A program made the position numbers and the translations under genes. Positions 60,779-64,000 of a stretch of 64,000 bases of DNA are shown here, in pieces; position 1 is the stretch's first letter; the number at the start of each line of letters is the position of its first letter. The notes under the pieces are model-generated. The model was not told the DNA's origin, did not search any database, and saw only the letters and a list, made by a program, of their open reading frames with translations. Source of the DNA: Zhengitettix transpicula (taxonomy: Eukaryota; Arthropoda; Insecta; Orthoptera; Tetrigidae); NCBI GenBank assembly GCA_037074705.1, contig CM073593.1, positions 20,673,001-20,737,000 on the forward strand, in the 5' to 3' direction.

Positions 60779-61701
60779 TGTAGTAATCACAAATGAAAGG
60801 CAATTAAATTAAAAGCAATGCCTCACGTTAAGTCGTCAATCTATAGTATTCTACGTACAATAAATAATTCAAAATCAATTAAAACAAACAATTAACATTT
60901 ATTAGCGAGAAATTATAATTTACAAAAGTTTTTTAGGCAAATAAATTTCAATTTCAATTATCAATTAATCTTTTACAATAAAATGACTATGTCTCAGGGT
61001 CGTTTACTGGGCCTTTAATCAAGAAATACTTGTTAACAATTAAATTTTATCAATCTATTATGGACTTAATTCATCAGCAGATTTATTACGATGCAAAAAC
61101 ATAAAATATGAACTTTAAATTCTGAACAAAATTTGAAATCTGACGACAAAATATCTTTACATATGCGTTTACAGCTAGTAATTCAGTGGAAATTTAACTT
61201 ACTGTCTCTGGTACTCAAGGAAATTGTCTCGTTAGTACACACACACTTATTGCACTTTATAGAGAGGCCATTTTATACACTGACTCTAATCAACACTTTC
61301 AGTTTTGCAATAGTCGGTTCACTGTTCGTTTACGAATACCTATCAGCTCGTTCCGAAGATTGTTAACTGCTGGATGCAGTTACGCAGGCTTCCAAAATTG
61401 AAGAAATAGTCTGAATAGAGAATATAATAATTTAGCCTCAACACTATAAATGTTTAGCGTTGAATGTTACGTAGTTATCTCACAGACTGCAACTTGTAAA
61501 AATGTTCTGTTTTAACTGTTGTTACATGTATCCAGACACTTTCTGGATTTTATCCTTTTCGTCTGTCCACTGCTATATTTCCAAGACGACTTTACTGGAG
61601 CTCGGCTCCCCACAGACTCTCCTCTGCGCGTCTAGCGAACCAACCTCTACAATACCAACAAACATTGCATTCTTGCCACATTCTTGTGTACGACTTGTGT
61701 G

Positions 61702-61704
<3 letters not shown>
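60779..61704 (-). mobile_element. Element E of the (TA)n-nested family (reverse, left end lost)
   Basis: On the minus strand it ends GTGATTACTACA|ATAT like element A, preceded by GACGACTTAACGTGAGGCAT, which corresponds to A's GACGTCTTCAACGTGTGGCA. It also has AGGCCCAGTAAACGACCC (A/C: AGGC-CGATAGTCGGCCC) and GCTAGACGCGCAGAGG (A: GCTGGACGCGCGGAGG). The first 80 or so bases found in A are missing; the copy starts at the (TA)n tract instead. Confidence 0.55.

Positions 61705-61752
<48 letters not shown>
61705..61752. repeat. (AT)24 microsatellite
   Basis: 48 bp of uninterrupted AT repeat where the left end of element E would be expected. Confidence 0.97.
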
Positions 61753-61755
<3 letters not shown>

Positions 61756-61852
61756 TTAAATGAACTCCATCAGAATTGTCGATGGTTATATTGTTGCTAT
61801 TATATATCGTCAATGTGTACATTTTTATCTGTGTAAATCCAGGTAACTTTAC

Positions 61853-62040
61853 TATTGTGACCATCACGGATTATACGACATAAAACACCATTAAAAATAT
61901 TAATGTTAAAAGTTCCTGATTTAGAGTGCGGCCAATACGTTGCCACGGAGGCTTCATTTGGATAAGGCGGATTATTTAACATTCCATCTTCTTCAAAAAG
62001 TTGATAAATGAAAACATCTGACTTTGTACCAGAATCTTTT
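61853..62040 (-). CDS. Candidate internal exon, unrecognised protein
   Basis: An 89-codon open frame (61800-62066) contains a 188-nt segment bounded by an acceptor, CTTTCAG|AAAAG (at 62041/62040), and a donor, ATA|GTAAAG (61853/61852). It reads SDVFIYQLFEEDGML, then NNPPYPNEASVATYWPHSKS and GTFNINIFNGVLCRII. This is varied and protein-like, with an acidic and aromatic makeup unlike nearby random frames. Upstream on the same strand, only about 140 bp away, is a CpG-rich island that could be a promoter or first exon. I cannot name the protein. Alternatives: a small unspliced ORF starting at 62066, or a relic of an unknown mobile element. Confidence 0.35.
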
Positions 62041-62179
62041 CTGAAAGTAGCGTCGTTTAGAAACATCTCGTTTTATGTCTAACGTGAAGACATGAATTAT
62101 CGTAGCAGCCTGTATAAGTTCTGTTTTTTCCTACTAACGTTCACGGCGACTCTTTCCAGCAAATGAATGAATTTCGTTG

Positions 62180-62425
62180 GTTCACCTAGCGGCGAAGGAC
62201 GTAATTGGCGTGGTCTGCGTCACCTGTCCCGCGTGTGTTGACGTATTAGGAGCGGCCGACTGTAGACGTTGGCAGAGCGCCGGGATAAACCGCCGCCCGC
62301 GGGGATGAGCGCGCCATTGTTCGTGGCGCCGCGACGCCGCTGCGTTAATTCCAGCGCCCGCCGCGGATTGAGCGAAGCCCCTGGCGGCTAGCGACGGCCC
62401 CTGGGTGCCGCTGTTTACACTCAAG
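62180..62425. promoter_or_regulatory. CpG-rich island
   Basis: About 240 bp very rich in CpG (GGCGCCGCGACGCCGCTGCG at about 62325) in an AT-rich setting, with GCGC-CATTGTTCGTG-GCGC, a Sox-like CATTGTT inside an inverted repeat, at about 62309-62328. Such islands in insects often mark promoters or first exons. An 80-codon minus-strand frame crosses it but may be open only because of composition. Confidence 0.35.
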
Positions 62426-64000
62426 ACAACATCTACAGGACTTCACGTTACCGCCAATTATTAGCTCTTTACGGTTTCTTATTAATAATTCATTCTCTTG
62501 CTTGAATTTCTGTTCCACTCCACGAAATAACGCAGTACCCGACGTGAATCAGACAGTCCTTGGAACTCCCTCTACTAAAATAAATACGTAAAATTTTCAT
62601 AATATTATAGAATTCATAAAAGTTTATTTGAGGTTTCACAATATGTATAAGAAAAATTAGAAACAGAAACGGTTCAACTAGAAGAGCCTGAAACAAATTG
62701 TCATTGTGAGATTCAGAACACACACAGAGAATTGTTCGACTCCAACCTAATACTTCCTCTGCTTTTTCACCTCTTCACTTAATTCTATTAAACAATATCA
62801 ATTACAATGCCATGGGTCGGAAACATGATTAAAAAATGTCTCCAATTTTAAAAGGAATATCTAAAACATATTAAAGTTTATTTTATAATAATACGACATT
62901 AACAATTAAACTCTAATAATATAATACAAAGTAAAATAACTCATTTTATTGCAAAAAAAACCATTAAAATTAAATGCGACTTTCGCTGTTGTATAATTTT
63001 TGATAATTCATTGCGATACACACAACCCTACGTAGTTTTTATAAATTGTCAACAATCAACCTTGTCCTCTAATTTGAATTGATAACGATCATTATTTAAA
63101 ATTTTTGTTCTCACAAATAAGTTATTCGAAGTTTGAATATTTATTTTACGGTTTATTTTAATAAAATAATTTATACTGGCCAAATTAGTCAGAAATATAT
63201 TTTAATTAAATTAAATTCATATTCCCCTATGGGAAGTCCTTTATATCTTTATTTTCTTAAATAGTAATAAGAGATGTGAAGGCATTATGTATTTCCTTTT
63301 TAGATTTTAAGCCATTAAGTTATTTTAGATATGTAGACGATATATTTTGCATCGTCCCCAATAATCAGTTGAACATCTCGATACTTTCAATAAGTAGGAC
63401 TACTATCCTAAATAAAACTTCACTTTTGAAATTGTGAAGGATCATTTTCTTAACTTGTATTCATAGTTTCAAATAATAACATATTTTATAATTGGTATCA
63501 AATCCTTAATTACATGATGAATCACCCATATTCGCACAAAAAGAGCCATTGTTTGTAATCTTGTAGAGAAGGCAGTCAAATTATCTCCTCATTGGTATCA
63601 TGAAGGTAACATTCACAAAATTTTTAATATACTTCTTGTAAATTATTACCGGTTGCAATTTATATACAAATATATCAAAATTAGATTTATTGAAATTAGG
63701 TACGGTAATTACAAATTAATTAGACTAAGAACAAATTTTTAATCGTCCTACTAATTTTTGAAAACGTACAATATAAACTTATTGATTTGTTTAATAATTG
63801 CTATTCGGACTATTATTAAATCTTCCAATAATTTAAAATTAGTTAAAAATATTAATGCCAAATTTAACACATCAGATAAACATAATGCTATTTACAAAAT
63901 TAATTGGTCAGACTATAATTCTTTTTATATCTGGGAAACGAAGCGATGTCTAAAAATTGGCTCAGAGAAAAAGAAATAATTTGAAATTTAACTTCCAATA
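62426..64000. other. AT-rich end of window
   Basis: No gene or repeat recognised. The open frame at 63758-63979 is AT-driven and has no signature. Confidence 0.4.

Noticed and set aside
1..64000. CRISPR arrays, operons, ribosome binding sites, rRNA or intact tRNA genes
   Set aside because: None was seen. Repeats are dispersed eukaryotic elements and microsatellites, and the genome type is eukaryotic.

Overview
The window is AT-rich eukaryotic DNA with very few coding signals and many mobile-element remains. It holds a mariner, a small Helitron, tRNA-derived SINEs, Penelope-like pieces and (TA)n microsatellites, and shows no operons or prokaryotic signals. This fits intronic or intergenic DNA of a large insect genome. 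A hemimetabolous insect such as a cockroach or relative is my guess only. No complete host gene can be named.

Layout. 0.5-1.1 kb: internally deleted mariner with near-perfect terminal repeats. 1.3-5.6 kb: three members (A, B, C) of a family of roughly 0.7-1.1 kb elements with TGT...ACA ends lying inside (TA)n, with a tRNA-type SINE before B; two more members, D and E, lie at 56.8-57.9 and 60.8-61.7 kb. 6.2, 9.0, 33.5, 39.5-40.8, 44.5 and 49.6-50.3 kb: nine copies of a roughly 0.4-0.53 kb A-tailed retroposon (called R here), including a nested head-to-tail array in which one full copy has an 11-bp target duplication. 11.1-11.8 kb: Tc1/mariner-superfamily remnant. 12.4-12.7 kb: GC-rich island holding the best host-exon candidate. 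12.7-24.6 kb: almost featureless AT-rich DNA apart from one hammerhead-like motif. 24.6 kb: tail of a non-LTR reverse transcriptase ORF. 26-36 kb: scattered Penelope-like and hammerhead-like pieces, ending in a strong foldback at 35.9 kb beside a Helitron at 36.1-36.8 kb. 37-43 kb: a pair of perfect 25-bp inverted repeats, a decayed copy of a widespread unnamed arthropod repeat protein, the R array, and a dispersed repeat F. 48-62 kb: a small minus-strand ORF with a poly(A) signal, a frameshifted secreted-protein gene, a full-length mariner with an open catalytic frame but no ATG, and a minus-strand exon candidate next to a CpG-rich island at 62.2-62.4 kb.

Nothing here works together as a pathway. 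The value of the window is the layering of mobile elements: (TA)n arrays used as landing sites by two unrelated element types, repeated retroposition at one site, and retroelement pieces carrying degenerate hammerhead-ribozyme-like cores. All identities come from reading the sequence and from remembered family signatures; no database search was run.
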